A stretch of 64,000 nt of DNA. Origin: Deltaproteobacteria bacterium (GTDB lineage Bacteria > Myxococcota_A > Polyangia > DRWM01 > JAAZOP01). The notes under the pieces were generated by a model. That model was not told where the DNA came from. It saw only the letters and a program-made list of their open reading frames with translations, and made no database searches. Location of the stretch: contig JACRCX010000119.1 in assembly GCA_016218815.1 (NCBI GenBank), positions 1-64,000 of the forward strand, in the 5' to 3' direction. Positions 32,544 to 41,680 of this stretch are shown here, piece by piece; position 1 is the stretch's first letter, and every line of letters starts with the position of its first letter. The position numbers and the translations under genes are program-made.

Positions 32544-34348
32544 GGCGGCTGATGTCCTCCCGGCGGCTTTCCGGCCGTTTCATCCGGCGGCGGGGGGATC
32601 GTCTCCTCGTGGAAGATGGACTCGTCGACGGGCACGAACCCGTCCCTGGGGAGGGAGGCCCGTTCGATCTCCTCCGCGTGCTTGCCGAATTTCTGCGGCT
32701 TGACGAAGAACAGCGGCTCCATTTCGTGGATGGCGATCGTCTTGGAGTGCCGGACGATCTTGTCGAAACATCCGACGAAGCGGTGGTAGAACATGGCCGT
32801 CAGGGCATCCTCGCACTTCTCGAGCACCCGCTGCCGGTGCTGGTCCTTGAGCGCGCGGCTCCGCGTGGCGTACTCGTCCCGGCGCGCGAGGATCCGGGTC
32901 GCCAGCTCGCGGCGGTCCTCCACGGAGAGCATCGGGTCCAGCGACAGCTCGGTCAGGCGCAGGATCTCCTCCGCGCGGTGGTACAGGTCGACGAGCTGCG
33001 CCATGCTCTCGTCGTCGAACCAGATCTTGCGGTGGACCTTGTCGGTCACCAGCTCGACGAGCAGGGTCGAGTGGTCCCCGATGCGCTCGATGTCCGCCAC
33101 CGACCCCTGGAGCTGTTGCACGATCAGGGCCTGGCGGCGGGAGAGCTGGTGCGAGGCGACGCGCAGGAGGTATTCCAGGATCGTCTTCTTCAGCTCGTTC
33201 ACCGCCTGCTCGTGCTTCTCGACCTGCGCGAACGGCTCGCTCTTCATCTGGACGAAGCCGCGCATCGCGGCGATCAGCGTCCGGCGGGCCAGCGACGCCA
33301 TGCGCCGGGTCTCGCGCATCGCGGCGGCGATGGCCATCTCCGGCGTATCGATGTACCGGTCATCCAGGTGCGTGTGCTCCGGGGTCTTGGCCTTCGAGGG
33401 CGTGAGGCGCTCGACGAGGCGGGCGAAGGGATAGGCGAAGGGGAGCACGAGGGCCGCGTTGATCACCTGGACCAGGGTGTGGGCGTTGGCGATCTGGTGG
33501 GTCATGTCGCCTCCGAGCGCCGGCACGGCCCACAGGTAGAAGCGCAGCATGGCGACGGCGAGCAGCGCGCCGAGGACGTTGAAGGCGAGGTGTGCCATCG
33601 CGGACCGCCGCGCCTCGATGTTCGTGCCGACCATGCCGAAGAGCGTGGTGGTACACGTGCCGATCTGCGCGCCCAGCACGAGCGCGAAGGCTTGTGCGAG
33701 ATCGGTGAGCACGCCCGAGCCGGCCAGGATGAAGAGCATGCCGATCATCGCGCCGCTGCTTTGCAGCACCGTGGTCACCACGGTCCCGACGACCACGCCG
33801 AGCAGCACGCCGCCGACCGAGTCGGCCGAGGCGTAGGACAGGGCAGCCTGCAGCTCGCCGCTCGATCGCAGCGGCCGGACGCCCTCGCCCATGACCCGCA
33901 TGCCGAGGAACAGCAGGCCGAAGCCGAGGACGACCTGGCCGAGGTGGCGGACGAAGGGCCGGCGGCCGGCCGCCAGCTCGAGCGCCAGGCCCAGGGCGAT
34001 GGCGGCGAAGCACCAGTCGTCGAGCCGGAACGAGACGAGCTGCATCGACAGGGTCGTGCCGACGTTGGCGCCGAGGATCACGGCGATCGAGGACGCCAGG
34101 GTCATCAGGCCGGCGTTGATGAAGCCGACCACCATGGTGGTCGTCGGGCCCGAATGGACGATGGCGCCGAAGAGGGTTCCCGCCGCGAATCCCGCGGTGC
34201 GGTGGCGCGTGATCCGGAACAGCATCCCCCGCAGGCGGCTGCCGGCCGCCTGCTTGAGGCCGTCCGACATGAGACGCATCCCGAAGAGGAAGAGCGCGAG
34301 CCCTCCCAGCATCTGCCCGATCAGGAACGCGATCTCCGACCCGCTCAT
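32540..34348 (-). CDS. Na/Pi cotransporter-family protein with PhoU-like domain (602 aa)
   Basis: Two inverted transport repeats: FGAIVHSGPTTTMVVGFINAGLM and VVGTVVTTVLQSSGAMIGML. The second keeps the QSS motif of NptA/PNaS proteins; the first has HSG instead. GANVGTTLSMQ and GAQIGTCTTTLFG follow each. From about residue 350 a helical PhoU-like domain (SVADIERIGDHSTLLVELV) occupies the cytoplasm. Probable sodium-driven phosphate (or anion) transport. The start is the second Met, because it opens the first helix. Divergent from the YbjN/PspA operon; overlaps the CDF gene. Confidence 0.9.
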   Translation of the reverse strand: MSGSEIAFLIGQMLGGLALFLFGMRLMSDGLKQAAGSRLRGMLFRITRHRTAGFAAGTLFGAIVHSGPTTTMVVGFINAGLMTLASSIAVILGANVGTTLSMQLVSFRLDDWCFAAIALGLALELAAGRRPFVRHLGQVVLGFGLLFLGMRVMGEGVRPLRSSGELQAALSYASADSVGGVLLGVVVGTVVTTVLQSSGAMIGMLFILAGSGVLTDLAQAFALVLGAQIGTCTTTLFGMVGTNIEARRSAMAHLAFNVLGALLAVAMLRFYLWAVPALGGDMTHQIANAHTLVQVINAALVLPFAYPFARLVERLTPSKAKTPEHTHLDDRYIDTPEMAIAAAMRETRRMASLARRTLIAAMRGFVQMKSEPFAQVEKHEQAVNELKKTILEYLLRVASHQLSRRQALIVQQLQGSVADIERIGDHSTLLVELVTDKVHRKIWFDDESMAQLVDLYHRAEEILRLTELSLDPMLSVEDRRELATRILARRDEYATRSRALKDQHRQRVLEKCEDALTAMFYHRFVGCFDKIVRHSKTIAIHEMEPLFFVKPQKFGKHAEEIERASLPRDGFVPVDESIFHEETIPPPPDETAGKPPGGHQPP

Positions 34349-34419
34349 GCGACCACGCACCCCGCGAATACCGAGACATACCGCAGATCAGGCGTCGCTG
34401 CGAAATTCTCCCCTGCACC

Positions 34420-34449
34420 TTGCCACCACCCCCCGGGTTCCTCTATCTT
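34420..34449 (+). promoter_or_regulatory. Sigma-70-like promoter of the ybjN-pspA operon
   Basis: TTGCCA (34420-34425), 18-bp spacer, TATCTT (34444-34449). Initiation near 34456 leaves a 15-base leader holding GGGGAGG before the ATG at 34471. There is no GG-N10-GC sigma-54 motif, unlike classic enterobacterial psp promoters. Confidence 0.55.
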
Positions 34450-34470
34450 GCCTGCGTCAGGGGAGGAAAC

Positions 34471-34848
34471 ATGAAAAGCCGAGAGGACATCCAGGCATAC
34501 CTCATCCGCTCCGGGCTGCCCTACCAGGAGGTCGACGCGGAGACGTGGCTGGTGCGCGTCGAGACCGGCGTCGACGCCGTCGTCGTGCACATCCACGACC
34601 CGGTCGTGATCGTGCGCGCCGACGTCGGACCCGTGCCCGCGAAGGATCGCGAGACCTTCTTCGCCGACCTTTTGCGGCGCAACGCTGCGGAGCTGGTCCA
34701 TTGCTCCTACGGCATTTCGGACGACAAGGTCGTCCTCTCCGGCGCCATGCCGCTGGAGAACCTCGACTACAACGAGTTCATCTCCACCCTGGACGACATG
34801 GCCATCGCGCTGGACCGGACCGCCGGCGACGCCGCGCAGAAGGCGTAG
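34471..34848 (+). CDS. YbjN/CesT-like chaperone-fold protein (125 aa)
   Basis: MKSREDIQAYLIRSGLPYQEV ... WLVRVETGVDAVVVHIHDPVVIVRADVG is the YbjN/type III chaperone-like alpha/beta fold, with a late helix LDYNEFISTLDDMAIALDR. It probably acts as an adaptor or chaperone for its operon partner PspA, encoded 15 bases downstream. GGGGAGGAAAC precedes the ATG. The pairing of a YbjN-like gene with pspA occurs in several phyla; the direct interaction here is inferred. Confidence 0.8.
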   Translation: MKSREDIQAYLIRSGLPYQEVDAETWLVRVETGVDAVVVHIHDPVVIVRADVGPVPAKDRETFFADLLRRNAAELVHCSYGISDDKVVLSGAMPLENLDYNEFISTLDDMAIALDRTAGDAAQKA

Positions 34849-34863
34849 GCAAGGGAGGACACC

Positions 34864-35709
34864 ATGGGAATCTTCCAGCGGCTGGCCCGCCTCATCAAGT
34901 CCAACATCAATGCCCTGATCAGCAAGGGCGAAGACCCGGAGAAGATGATCGAGCAGCTTCTCCGCGAGATGAGCGATCAGCTCATCAAGGCCAAGAAGCA
35001 GGTCGCCATCGCCATCGCCGACGAGAAGCGCCTGGCCAAGCAGTGGGAGCAGGAGGTCCGCGACGCCAAGGAGTGGGAGCGGAAGGCGATGATGGCCGTG
35101 CGTGCCGGCGACGACGCCCTGGCCAAGGAGGCCCTGGCCCGCAAGAAGCAGCACGCCGACCTGGCCGAGCAGTTCAAGCAGCAGTGGGAGGGGCAGAAGC
35201 GCGCCGTCGAGCAGCTCAAGCTCGCCCTCACACAGCTCGCCGCCAAGATCGAGGAGGCGGGGCGCAAGAAGACCCTGCTCATCGCGCGCAAGAAGCGCGC
35301 CGAGGCGCAGAAGCAGATCAACGAGACGCTGGCCGGCATCTCGGAAGGCAGCGCCCTGGGCGACTTCAAGCGCATGGAGGAGAGAATCGACCAGATGGCG
35401 GCCGAGGCCGAGGCGGGCATCGAGCTGCACTCGGAGATGAGCGGCTCGGACCTGGAGCAGAAGTTCAAGCAGCTCGAGGCCGGGCCGGGGGCCGATTCCG
35501 ACCTGGAGGAGCTGAAGCGCAAGATGGGTCTCCTGCCCCCGGCGGAAGCCGCCGCGCCGGCCGCGCCGGCCAAGGCCGCCGAGGAGTCCGCGATGAGCGA
35601 CGAGCAGCTCGCCGCGGAGATCGAGAAGATGAAGAAGGAGCTGGCCGAGGTCGAGGTCCCGGCCGCCGCGGCGGCGGCTCCACCGGCCCAGAAGGAGGTC
35701 GGCAAGTAG
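34864..35709 (+). CDS. pspA: PspA/IM30 family membrane-stress protein (281 aa)
   Basis: MGIFQRLARLIKSNINALISKGEDPEKMIEQ is the conserved amphipathic start of PspA/Vipp1 (ESCRT-III superfamily), followed by a long coiled coil (residues 25-190, KKQVAIAIADEKRLAKQWEQ). The C-terminus adds an Ala/Pro-rich linker and a short helix SDEQLAAEIEKMKKELAEVE not present in E. coli PspA. Family proteins form rods or rings on the inner membrane and keep it sealed under stress. GGGAGGACACC precedes the ATG; a strong hairpin follows the gene. Confidence 0.93.
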   Translation: MGIFQRLARLIKSNINALISKGEDPEKMIEQLLREMSDQLIKAKKQVAIAIADEKRLAKQWEQEVRDAKEWERKAMMAVRAGDDALAKEALARKKQHADLAEQFKQQWEGQKRAVEQLKLALTQLAAKIEEAGRKKTLLIARKKRAEAQKQINETLAGISEGSALGDFKRMEERIDQMAAEAEAGIELHSEMSGSDLEQKFKQLEAGPGADSDLEELKRKMGLLPPAEAAAPAAPAKAAEESAMSDEQLAAEIEKMKKELAEVEVPAAAAAAPPAQKEVGK

Positions 35710-35724
35710 GCGGGTTCATAGCGC

Positions 35725-35757
35725 GGCCAGGGGCCGCAACCAAAGCGGCCCCTGGCC
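35725..35757 (+). terminator. Strong hairpin after pspA
   Basis: GGCCAGGGGCCGC, loop AACCAAA, GCGGCCCCTGGCC: a perfect 13-bp stem sixteen bases after the stop codon. No T-run follows, so it is a weak intrinsic terminator or an mRNA 3'-end stabiliser. Confidence 0.65.
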
Positions 35758-35761
35758 ACGC

Positions 35762-35831
35762 GTCAACAGTCGAGAGTCGAGAGTCGACAGTTCCTTCGCG
35801 TGCCGCGAAGGAATCGGAAGGTAGCAGATCA
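35762..35831. repeat. Composite repeat C: GTCGAGA heptamers plus hairpin
   Basis: Four heptamers (35762-35789), hairpin TTCCTTCGC-GTGCC-GCGAAGGAA, then TCGGAAGGTAGCAGATCAG. Same order as copies A and B but with no ATPase gene attached, which shows that the repeat moves independently of that gene. Confidence 0.85.
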
Positions 35832-35909
35832 GTTTTCAGTTTTCAGCAGATCCAGAACTGAGAACCGAGAACCGAAGACCCAGAACTGAGAACTGAGAAC
35901 TGAGAACCG
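35830..35909. repeat. Facing GTTTTCA / GAACTGA heptamer arrays, copy 2
   Basis: Two GTTTTCA units (35830-35846) face about eight complementary units of AACTGAG/AACCGAG type (35853-35909), with only about six bases between, so they can form a near-perfect hairpin. The array starts inside the end of composite repeat C. The 318-bp gap after pspA is almost wholly made of repeat. Confidence 0.8.
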
Positions 35910-36027
35910 TGACCGTCCCGAACCGCCGGACGTGAATACACGAATCGCGCCCGCGGTCCGATGCGGCGCCGGTGGCCCCGGGGGGGCGAGGGGTGCAGAG
36001 GTGTTCGCCGCCGGGGAGGTGGGTGGA

Positions 36028-36873
36028 ATGAATCGCATGTCAGGAGCGCGGAACGCGCTCGTCGCTTCCGTCGTCGGGCTCGCCGTTCTCGTCCCTGCCG
36101 GGGTCCTCTCCGGGCCGCGCGACCTGCTGCTCTGCGTGAGCGGGTTTCCAGGCACGACCGAGCAGGCGCAGCCGACCGTCCGCGGCTTCCTGGACAAGCT
36201 CGGCGAGAAGCTCGGCTGGGGCGCGTCGGCCGTCCAGGGCGACTACTACCCCGACGCCAGCGTCGGTCTGCAGCAGATCCGCGATCGGGACCCCGGCTTC
36301 GCCGCCATGTCGCTGGACCTGTACCTGGCCCACGGCTCCGAGTTCGAAGCCAAGGTCATCGCGCGCGCGGTGATGCACGGCCGCGACAAGCAGCGCTTCC
36401 ACATCGTCGTCGCCAAGGAAGGCGGCCCCGCATCCGTCGACGCCCTCTCCGGCAAGGTCCTGGTGCCGTTCCGCGAGTCGGCCCGCTTCCTGGGCAACCT
36501 GGTCCTGGACGGCAGGCGCGCCCTGGCCGAGACGCTCGACCTGCAGTACGAGTCCAACGCGATGTCGGCGCTGCGCAAGGTCGCGCGCGGCCAGGCGGTG
36601 GCCGCCGTGGTCGAGGAGGAGATCATCGAGCGTTTCGACGAGGTTCCCGTCAAGGACCAGCTCACGGTGCTGCTCGCCGGCCCCTGGATCCCCGGACCGC
36701 CGGTCGTCGGGTTGACCGGCTCCGCCGAAGCCGATCGCACGGCGATGCAGACCGCCCTCATCGCCCTCTGCGGCGGGGACGGAGCCGAGACCTGCCGCTC
36801 GATCCGGGTCGACTCGTTCAAGACCGCCACGGACGACGACTACGCCGAGGTCCGGACCCTCTGGGCCCGCTAG
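36028..36873 (+). CDS. PhnD-like periplasmic binding protein (281 aa)
   Basis: A signal peptide (ASVVGLAVLVPAGVLSG) precedes a type 2 periplasmic-binding fold: FPGTTEQAQPTVRGFLDKLGEKLGW, LSGKVLVPFRESARFLGNLVLDG, ALRKVARGQAVAAVVEEE, as in PhnD/SsuA-type solute receptors for phosphonate or related oxyanions. No ABC permease or ATPase genes are adjacent, so it may be an orphan receptor or a sensor input. GGGGAGGTGGG lies upstream of ATG 36028; ATG 36037 is a possible alternative. Confidence 0.75.
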   Translation: MNRMSGARNALVASVVGLAVLVPAGVLSGPRDLLLCVSGFPGTTEQAQPTVRGFLDKLGEKLGWGASAVQGDYYPDASVGLQQIRDRDPGFAAMSLDLYLAHGSEFEAKVIARAVMHGRDKQRFHIVVAKEGGPASVDALSGKVLVPFRESARFLGNLVLDGRRALAETLDLQYESNAMSALRKVARGQAVAAVVEEEIIERFDEVPVKDQLTVLLAGPWIPGPPVVGLTGSAEADRTAMQTALIALCGGDGAETCRSIRVDSFKTATDDDYAEVRTLWAR

Positions 36874-36895
36874 CCCTACCGAGATCCTTCCCTCG

Positions 36896-37237
36896 ATGAC
36901 CTCGAAGAAGCCCGCTCACGAACCCGCCGCGCCGGAGCCGGCACCTCGCCGGGCTCCGCCACCGGGGGCGCCGCCGTCATCCGTCGGCTGGGGCGATGTC
37001 GTCGCGGCGAGCGACGCGCTCGCGGACGCGGAGCGGCCCGTGGAGCCGCGCGTCGGCGACCTCCTCCAGCACCCCGTGCTCGGGACCCTCGACGTGCTCG
37101 CCGTCGATGACGCACGCCTCGAGGTGCGCGACCGGGGCCGTGCCCGCCGCAAGCTGGCTCGCGCGGCGCTCGAGTTCCGCCTCGGCGGCGAGCGGCTCGG
37201 CAAGCGCGTGCTGAAGGTCAAGGTCCGGACGGCGTAG
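36896..37237 (+). CDS. Hypothetical protein, small beta-domain (113 aa)
   Basis: N-terminal 30 residues are Pro/Ala-rich; then VGDLLQHPVLGTLDVLAVDDARLEVRDRGRARRKLA, a pattern (GDxxxHPxxGxxxVxxV) seen in small SH3-like or DUF3553-like domains, ending LGKRVLKVKVRTA. Codon use fits the neighbours. No Shine-Dalgarno; it starts 23 bases after the PhnD-like gene and may be co-transcribed. Function unknown. Confidence 0.6.
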   Translation: MTSKKPAHEPAAPEPAPRRAPPPGAPPSSVGWGDVVAASDALADAERPVEPRVGDLLQHPVLGTLDVLAVDDARLEVRDRGRARRKLARAALEFRLGGERLGKRVLKVKVRTA

Positions 37238-37251
37238 GGCCGCGGCACCGG

Positions 37252-37650
37252 TCACGGACGGGGCGCCGTTCGCGGGGACATCGGCAGCGGGCCTTTCGCG
37301 GCGCCCGGGGGCATCGGCGGAGGGGGAGGGCCGCCGGGGCCGCCCAGCGGGATCGGCGGGGCCTCGCCGCAGACCGGGACGCCGCTGCGGCCCGCGTGGC
37401 TGGCGAGCGTCAAGCACGCCTTGCCCTCGGGGCAGTTGTTCTTGTCCATGTCGCATTCCTTGGTGCACCAGCCCTTGCTCGCGGCCTCGTTGAGGAAGAG
37501 GCAGATGTCCGAGGCGCAGTCGTTGTCCGTGTCGCAGGCGGCGCCGAACGCGAGGTTCTTTCCCTTCTTCTTGCAGGCAGACCCGGCCGCGGCGGCCACG
37601 ACGAGCACCACGACCGCCAGGACGAGCCGGATCTTCTCCCGATTGCCCAA
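37252..37650 (-). CDS. Small Cys-rich lipoprotein (132 aa)
   Basis: TTG start fixed by GGAGGG seven bases upstream. Signal peptide LVLAVVVLVVAAAAGSAC with lipobox AGSAC; then KKKGKN, six cysteines in a Kazal/EGF-like spacing (AACDTDNDCASDICLFL, WCTKECDMDKNNCPEGKACL), and a Pro/Gly-rich tail (GGPGGPPPPPMPPG). Resembles the small disulfide-rich surface lipoproteins common in myxobacteria. Convergent with the preceding gene. Function unknown. Confidence 0.75.
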   Translation of the reverse strand: MGNREKIRLVLAVVVLVVAAAAGSACKKKGKNLAFGAACDTDNDCASDICLFLNEAASKGWCTKECDMDKNNCPEGKACLTLASHAGRSGVPVCGEAPPIPLGGPGGPPPPPMPPGAAKGPLPMSPRTAPRP

Positions 37651-37849
37651 GTCGATTCCCTCCGCCCCGACTCCCCTGCCGACCCTACCCGATTCGTCCG
37701 TCGCAGAGAAGCGCTGCCGCCCAGGCCCGCCCGCCCGGACCAAGAACCAAGAACCAACGACACCTCCTCCCGTCCAGCCGGCTCGCAGTCCCCTTTTTTG
37801 ACCACCCACCGCGCCGATCCCATACTCGGCCCGGCCAGAGGGAGGCCAG

Positions 37850-39100
37850 GTGCCGCTCTTCAAGCTCGCCCGTTCGTACGCCTTCGTCGCGCTGTTGCTT
37901 GGCGCCGTCATCCTCGGCTCGCTCGTCGGCCTGTGGCTCGGCCCCGGGGCCGAGGCGGTGAAGCCGCTCGGGGATCTCTTCCTCAACATGCTCTTCGTAT
38001 CCGTCGTGCCGCTGGTGTTCTTCTCCATTTCCTCGGCGGTCGCCGGGATGACCGACGCCCGGCGCCTCGGGAAGATCATGGTCGCGATGCTGGGGGTCTT
38101 CGTGGCGACCGGCATCGTGGCCTCGGTCGTCATGGCGATCGGGGTTTCGGCGTTCCCGCCCGCGTCGGGGCTGCAGGTCAAGCTGGGCGAGGCGCCGGCG
38201 GCGGAGACGACGAGTCTGCTGCAGCAGATCGTGAACGCGGTGTCGGTCCCCGATTTCGTCGCCCTGCTCTCCAAGAAGAGCCTGCTGGCCCTGATCGTTC
38301 TCGCGGTCCTGGTCGGGCTGGCGTCCAGCGCCGCGGGGGACAAGGGCCGGCCGTTCCGGGACCTCCTGGCCTCGGGCAACGCGGTGCTGCTCAAGGTGGT
38401 CGGCCTGATCATGTACTACGCGCCGATCGGTCTGGCCGCGTACTTCGCGTGGCTCGTCGGAGTGCTGGGCCCCGACCTCCTGGGCGCCTACGCGCGCGCC
38501 ATGGCGCTGTACTACCCGCTGGCGTTCGTCTACTTCTTCGGGTCCTTCACCCTGTACGCCTGGCTGGCCGGCGGCGGCCGCGGGGTCCGAGCGTTCTGGA
38601 GGCACATTCCGCTTCCCGCGCTCACATCCTTCTCCACCGGCAGCTCGATGGCCGCCATCCCCGCGAACCTGGCGGCCTCCCAGCACGCCGGCGTGCCCAA
38701 GGACGTCGCCGAGGTCGTGGTTCCGATCGGGGCCACAATCCACATGGACGGCTCGTGCCTTTCCGCCATCCTGAAGATCGCGCTCCTGTTCGGCATCTTC
38801 GGCCGCGACTTCGCCGAGCCGGGCGCCATCGCGACGGCGGTTGGCGTGGCGCTGGTGAGCGGGACGGTCATGGCCGGGATTCCCGGGGGTGGCTTCATCG
38901 GCGAGCTGATGATCATCAATCTGTACGGCTTCCCGCCGGAGGCGCTGCCGATCATCTCGATGATCGGAACGCTGGTCGACCCGCCCGCGACGATGGTCAA
39001 CTCGACCGGCGACACCGTCGCCGGCATGCTGGTCGCCCGCATCGTCGACGGCAAGGGTTGGAACGCCGCCTGCGAGCCCGTGGCTCCTCAAGCCCGTTGA
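37850..39100 (+). CDS. Na+/H+:dicarboxylate symporter, DctA/GltP family (416 aa)
   Basis: Eight membrane helices plus the two re-entrant loops of the DAACS family: SFSTGSSMAAIPANL (HP1 serine-rich tip), VVPIGATIHMDGSCL, SGTVMAGIPGGGFIGELM (HP2) and LVDPPATMVNSTGDTVAG (substrate Asp and Asn in NSTGDT). It imports C4-dicarboxylates or acidic amino acids driven by Na+ or H+. GTG start at 37850 after GGGAGGCCAG. Single gene; neighbours do not reveal the substrate. Confidence 0.93.
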   Translation: MPLFKLARSYAFVALLLGAVILGSLVGLWLGPGAEAVKPLGDLFLNMLFVSVVPLVFFSISSAVAGMTDARRLGKIMVAMLGVFVATGIVASVVMAIGVSAFPPASGLQVKLGEAPAAETTSLLQQIVNAVSVPDFVALLSKKSLLALIVLAVLVGLASSAAGDKGRPFRDLLASGNAVLLKVVGLIMYYAPIGLAAYFAWLVGVLGPDLLGAYARAMALYYPLAFVYFFGSFTLYAWLAGGGRGVRAFWRHIPLPALTSFSTGSSMAAIPANLAASQHAGVPKDVAEVVVPIGATIHMDGSCLSAILKIALLFGIFGRDFAEPGAIATAVGVALVSGTVMAGIPGGGFIGELMIINLYGFPPEALPIISMIGTLVDPPATMVNSTGDTVAGMLVARIVDGKGWNAACEPVAPQAR

Positions 39101-39125
39101 CGGACCGGCGAGCTGCGTGACGCCA

Positions 39126-41534
39126 CTACCGGACGGGGTTGGGCGCCGGGGCCTCGAATCCGAGCAGCGAGAGTCCGCCGCGGGGACGGTAGGTCGCCGG
39201 CGGCTCCAGGTCGTTCGTGTGGTCGACCTCGGGCCGCGCGAGCTGCGCGACGAAGTGCCGCGCCGGCTCCACCTGGTAGTGCCAGATCATGGAATTCCGC
39301 CCCTGGTCGTCCTCGAAGTTCTCCGTGCGCAGGATGACCGACCGTCCGTCGAACGGCAGCGCCGCGAACGCGTCCTTGAACGCCGCGTTGTAGAGGAAGT
39401 ACTGCTCGGCGTTCGAGAGGTAGACGACCCTCACCGGCATGTCCAGCCGGTGCTGGGCGCTCGCGATCGCGGGCAGGACGGTCCGGCCGAGCAGGTCGCC
39501 CTTGAGGGTGCGGACCCGGCCGGCGACGAACGCCGCCCGCACCCACGCGTAGGCCTCCGGATCGGACAGCCAGGTGCTCGGCTTGCCATCCGCCTCGAGC
39601 GTCGCAAGGCGTTGGAAATAGTGGCGCAGGGACGGCTTGTACTCCTTGTACAGCTCCCGCAGCTCCTCGCGGTCGTCCTCGTCGTCGCGGCTCGCGTCGA
39701 GCACCTCGAGCGCGGCGGTGGTTCCGTCGCGCTCGAAGAACGCGAGGAAGGCGGCGGCGTCGGGCGCGGCGGCGATGAGCGCGCCGAACACGCGGTGGAT
39801 GCGCGTCACGACGATGTCGTAGTCCATGAGCCAGATCAGCTCCGAGCGCGCGCGCGCGAACAGGGTGTAGTTCTGGTCCGAGCCGACGCCGACGTAGGCG
39901 CCGCCGACGCCATCGATGTACGGGAACCAGTCGTCATGGCGCGGCTCGTTGGTCTGCACGTAGTGGCGTTGGTCGATCGGGTCGCGCCCGGCCTCATCGC
40001 CGGCCACCGAGTCGACGATGGCCTTCTGTTCTGCGGTCAGCGGCGTCAGGCCCGCGCCAGGCATCGCCGCGCCGACCGCTGGAGGGGCGTCTGAGCCCGC
40101 ATCCTCATTCGCGCCCGCATCGGCGTCCGGCGCGGAATTCCCGCCGGCGTCCGCGGGTGAGCCTGCCGCTGCCGGCCGTCGTGTTACCACCAGATGGTGC
40201 CGGCCCTGGGAGTCCGGGTAGCCGAAGCGGAAGGTGATCGTCTGCCGCGGGTTGTTGGAAAAAAGATCGAGGAAGTCGTCCGCGGGTCCCGCGGCCATGA
40301 ACGGTCCGGCAAAATCCCCCCAGGTCTCCTGTTCCAGCCCCGCCGGCCTGGTGTACCGCGGCGGGATGCCGGTCGAGTCCGAGACGGTCCAGACCGCGTG
40401 TTCGAGGAGGTATTGGCGAATCCTGCCGAACTCGTCCCGCCAGAGGAGGTAGCTCGCGGCCTTGGTCATGGCCGCGACGTCGCCCTTGGTCGCGAGATGT
40501 CGCAGGACGCGGTCGTCGAGCGCGAGTGTCTCGTCCCCGAGATCGGCCCCGAGGTGCCGAAAGACGCGCACCGGGGCGTCGGGGTCGCGGGCCTTGCGGT
40601 AGCGCAACTCCACGTTGGCGAAGTGCTTGTTGCGTTCGGACCACACGAGTTCCGCCGGGATCGCGGCGAGCATCTCGTCATCGAGGTAGCGTACCGACCC
40701 GTCGGGGTCGAGCGTGAAGTAGCGCAGCGAGACGGGCTCGAAGCCGTAGTTCTTGAGCGCGACGAGCGTGAACGCGAGGTGGGCGGGCAGGCCGCCCCAG
40801 GTCATGATCTCGGCCATCTCGAAGGTGAGGCTGTGGTTGACGCGGATCAGTCTGCCGATCGCGTCGCGGATTTCGTCGGTCTGCTGCTCCAGCTCGTGCG
40901 GCCGCAGCTCGCGCACAGCCCGGACGTCCCCTGCCGGCTCCAGCGACAGGGTCGTAATCTCTTCGGCGTCCGGGAAGACCGCGAGCGCGGAGAGCAGGTC
41001 CGCACCGGCGAAGGGGTAGACGACGCGTTTCGGCAGGTCCGGCGGGACGAGCGCCGCGAAGAACGGTCGGGCCTTCGAGAGCCACTGGAGCTCGAACTCC
41101 CCGAGGGTCCGTTCCAGCGCTCGGCAGTGCCGTTCGGCCCATTCGGGTCGCACGCCCTCCGGCAGCGGCTCGTCGCCGCCGCAGGCGACGAGGCGGAACA
41201 GCATCCGCGCCTCGGCGATGAAGTCGTGGCCCGCGGTGGCCGTCTCCGCGCCGTCCGGGGCGATCGCGGGGGTGCCGGTATCGGTCGCGGTTCCGCCGTC
41301 GGCCGTCACGGCGTCGTCGGACGCCTGCCGTTGGTTGGCCTCGGCTCCCGGCAGCTCGGCGTCCGAGTCTCGCGCAGAGAGCGTCGCGTCTCCGGCGCCC
41401 GTGGCCGGGACGGAGCCCGCCTCCGCGGACGAGCCGGCGTCCGGGCCGCGCTTGGCGCAGGCGGAGAAGAACGGCGTGATCGCCGACATCAGGAGCAGGG
41501 CCGTTCGCGCGCGCATGGTTGCCATCCGCTTCAT
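39126..41534 (-). CDS. Large lipoprotein of unknown function (802 aa)
   Basis: The signal peptide ends PFFSAC. A Thr/Ala/Asp linker follows to about residue 100. A first domain contains VYPFAGADLLSALAVFPDAEEITTLSLEPAG and TFEMAEIMTWGGLPAHL; a second Ala/Asp/Gly linker (about 475-520) leads to a domain with YVGVGSDQNYTLFARARSELIWLMDYDIVVTRIH and LYKEYKPSLRHYF. The second domain recalls secreted proteins related to Leptospira LIC_10091, but I am unsure. No catalytic residues assigned. No Shine-Dalgarno; TAGGAT lies twelve bases before the ATG. Confidence 0.75.
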   Translation of the reverse strand: MKRMATMRARTALLLMSAITPFFSACAKRGPDAGSSAEAGSVPATGAGDATLSARDSDAELPGAEANQRQASDDAVTADGGTATDTGTPAIAPDGAETATAGHDFIAEARMLFRLVACGGDEPLPEGVRPEWAERHCRALERTLGEFELQWLSKARPFFAALVPPDLPKRVVYPFAGADLLSALAVFPDAEEITTLSLEPAGDVRAVRELRPHELEQQTDEIRDAIGRLIRVNHSLTFEMAEIMTWGGLPAHLAFTLVALKNYGFEPVSLRYFTLDPDGSVRYLDDEMLAAIPAELVWSERNKHFANVELRYRKARDPDAPVRVFRHLGADLGDETLALDDRVLRHLATKGDVAAMTKAASYLLWRDEFGRIRQYLLEHAVWTVSDSTGIPPRYTRPAGLEQETWGDFAGPFMAAGPADDFLDLFSNNPRQTITFRFGYPDSQGRHHLVVTRRPAAAGSPADAGGNSAPDADAGANEDAGSDAPPAVGAAMPGAGLTPLTAEQKAIVDSVAGDEAGRDPIDQRHYVQTNEPRHDDWFPYIDGVGGAYVGVGSDQNYTLFARARSELIWLMDYDIVVTRIHRVFGALIAAAPDAAAFLAFFERDGTTAALEVLDASRDDEDDREELRELYKEYKPSLRHYFQRLATLEADGKPSTWLSDPEAYAWVRAAFVAGRVRTLKGDLLGRTVLPAIASAQHRLDMPVRVVYLSNAEQYFLYNAAFKDAFAALPFDGRSVILRTENFEDDQGRNSMIWHYQVEPARHFVAQLARPEVDHTNDLEPPATYRPRGGLSLLGFEAPAPNPVR

Positions 41535-41616
41535 CGCCGGGCGCGCATCCTACCGCAGGCGGTGGCCGGGGCAAGACCGTGCGGCGGGGGTGAGCGGGGG
41601 TGGGGGGGCGGGGGCG

Positions 41617-41659
41617 GGGAAATTTTCGCGCAGAGACGCAGAGACGCAGAAAGAGGGGG
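41617..41659 (+). repeat. GGGGAAATTTTCGCGCAGAG-type octamer repeat, copy 2
   Basis: GGGGAAATTTTCG head, then CGCAGAGA octamers and AAGAGGGG. Same element as 30221-30259. Confidence 0.75.
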
Positions 41660-41680
41660 GTAGGGCGGGCAAGAGCTGGA

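Noticed and set aside
32552..34474. 640-codon open frame on the plus strand
   Set aside because: Shadow of the Na/Pi transporter gene; no hydrophobic or motif structure.
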